A stretch of 5,921 bases of DNA from an uncultured Eubacteriales bacterium (GTDB lineage Bacteria; Bacillota; Clostridia; Oscillospirales; Oscillospiraceae). The translations under genes were made by a program, and so were the position numbers. The stretch lies in the NCBI GenBank assembly GCA_900321335.1, contig ONVR01000039.1, forward strand, positions 1-5,921. The letters run 5' to 3'. A model generated the notes under the pieces. That model had not been told where the DNA came from, made no database searches, and saw only the letters and a program-made list of their open reading frames with translations. Positions 5,283 to 5,921 of the stretch are shown here, piece by piece (the stretch's first letter is position 1; each line of letters opens with the position of its first letter).

Positions 5283-5921
5283 TCAGTCCTCCGGTCCGAT
5301 CTCGTCCAGCTGCGCCAGCCAGATGGCGCTGCTGGCGTCGCTGGGCATCCGCCAGTCCCCTCTGGGGGACAGGGTCAGAGAGCCCACCTTGGGGCCGTCG
5401 GGCAGGCAGGAGCGCTTGAACTGCTGGGAGAAGAAGCGGCGATAGAAAGTTTTGAGCCACTTGAGAATGGTGTCCTTGTCATACTGGCCCGCAAAGGCGT
5501 ACCGGGCAAGGCGGTAGACCTTTTTGGGGGCATAGCCCCAGCGGACGGCGTAGTACAGGAAAAAGTCGTGGAGCTCATAGGGCCCCACCAGATCCTCCGT
5601 CTTCTGGGAGATCTCGCCGTTTTCGGCGGGGAGCAGTTCCGGGCTGACGGGGGTGTCCAGAATGCTCATCAGAACGCCCCTGAGGGCCGTATCGTCGGTG
5701 GTGTCCGCGTAGTAGTGCACCAGATGGCGGACCAGGGTCTTGGGTACGCCGCCGTTGACGCCGTACATGGACATGTGGTCGCCGTTGTAGGTGGCCCAGC
5801 CCAGGGCCAGCTCCGACAGATCCCCGGTGCCCACCACCAGGCCGCCCTCCCCGTTGGCGATGTCCATGATCACCTGGGTGCGCTCCCGGGCCTGGGCGTT
5901 TTCAAAGACCACGTCCAGAGC
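5283..5921 (-). CDS. nadE: Glutamine-dependent NAD(+) synthase, C-terminal part (5' end beyond window)
   Basis: The last 212 residues of the NAD+ synthetase that amidates deamido-NAD in the final step of NAD biosynthesis. The visible region is the C-terminal half of the ATP-pyrophosphatase synthetase domain: ENAQARERTQVIMDIAN, then GTGDLSELALGWATYNGDHMSMYGVNGGVPKTL-type text (spanning roughly the first 60 visible residues), which holds the NaAD/ATP-binding and catalytic segments. The distinctive tail FFSQQFKRSCLPDGPKVG and SLTLSPRGDWRMPSDA is typical of the long (about 640 aa) two-domain, glutaminase-containing form found in Clostridia. The SGGxDS P-loop and the N-terminal nitrilase domain lie outside. 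The frame is open to the window edge; the GTG at 5910-5912 is an internal Val codon, not a start. The TGA stop sits 1 nt from the mnmE start, so the two form an operon. Confidence 0.96.
   Translation of the reverse strand, partial: ALDVVFENAQARERTQVIMDIANGEGGLVVGTGDLSELALGWATYNGDHMSMYGVNGGVPKTLVRHLVHYYADTTDDTALRGVLMSILDTPVSPELLPAENGEISQKTEDLVGPYELHDFFLYYAVRWGYAPKKVYRLARYAFAGQYDKDTILKWLKTFYRRFFSQQFKRSCLPDGPKVGSLTLSPRGDWRMPSDASSAIWLAQLDEIGPED

Noticed and set aside
5910..5912. GTG as a possible start of the nadE fragment
   Set aside because: The frame stays open to the window edge with NadE-like residues upstream of it, so this is an internal Val codon.
1..5921. CRISPR arrays, tRNA/rRNA genes, insertion sequences, attachment sites
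   Set aside because: No regularly spaced direct repeats, no tRNA-like cloverleaf or rRNA text, and no transposase or integrase motifs on either strand.

Overview
The window reads as chromosome from a GC-rich anaerobic Firmicute, most likely a gut clostridium of the Oscillospiraceae/Flavonifractor type. This rests on strongly GC-biased codon use, clean AGGAGG-type ribosome binding sites, AT-rich intergenic promoters, a nadE-mnmE pair, and a Clostridia-style MerR regulator. The taxonomic call is an inference from style, not from a marker gene. Five of the six genes lie on the minus strand; only the merR gene is on the plus strand.

Left part (1-2741, minus strand, read right to left): a catabolic cassette of three enzymes. 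It starts with a cyclase-family metal hydrolase (PF04199, kynurenine-formamidase/isatin-hydrolase-like). After a 213-nt structured spacer comes a 3-hydroxyacyl-CoA dehydrogenase-fold enzyme of the size and type of carnitine or L-gulonate dehydrogenases. Last is a beta-keto acid cleavage enzyme (BKACE/DUF849/Kce family), whose 3' end runs off the left edge. A consistent but unproven reading is: hydrolytic opening of a lactone, lactam or amide, then oxidation of a 3-hydroxy acid to a 3-keto acid, then acetyl-CoA-dependent cleavage to acetoacetate plus a new acyl-CoA.

Middle (2742-3780): a divergent promoter region and a MerR-family activator (plus strand) with a C-terminal ligand-binding-like domain. 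The cassette promoter has a consensus TTGACA -35 box. The -35/-10 spacer is filled by a TTGG-N7-CCAA dyad, the layout expected of a MerR-controlled promoter, so the regulator probably senses the cassette's substrate or an intermediate.

Right part (3781-5921, minus strand): housekeeping genes. The 3' part of glutamine-dependent NAD+ synthase (nadE) is followed after 1 nt by mnmE (tRNA-modification GTPase). A strong 15-bp hairpin terminator separates mnmE from the convergent merR.

The most interesting material is the cassette with its regulator. Its enzymes deviate from family consensus at active-site or cofactor positions, which suggests a substrate different from the described BKACE pathways. 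The 213-nt spacer inside the cassette also holds several strong inverted repeats, including a terminator-like hairpin facing the wrong way.
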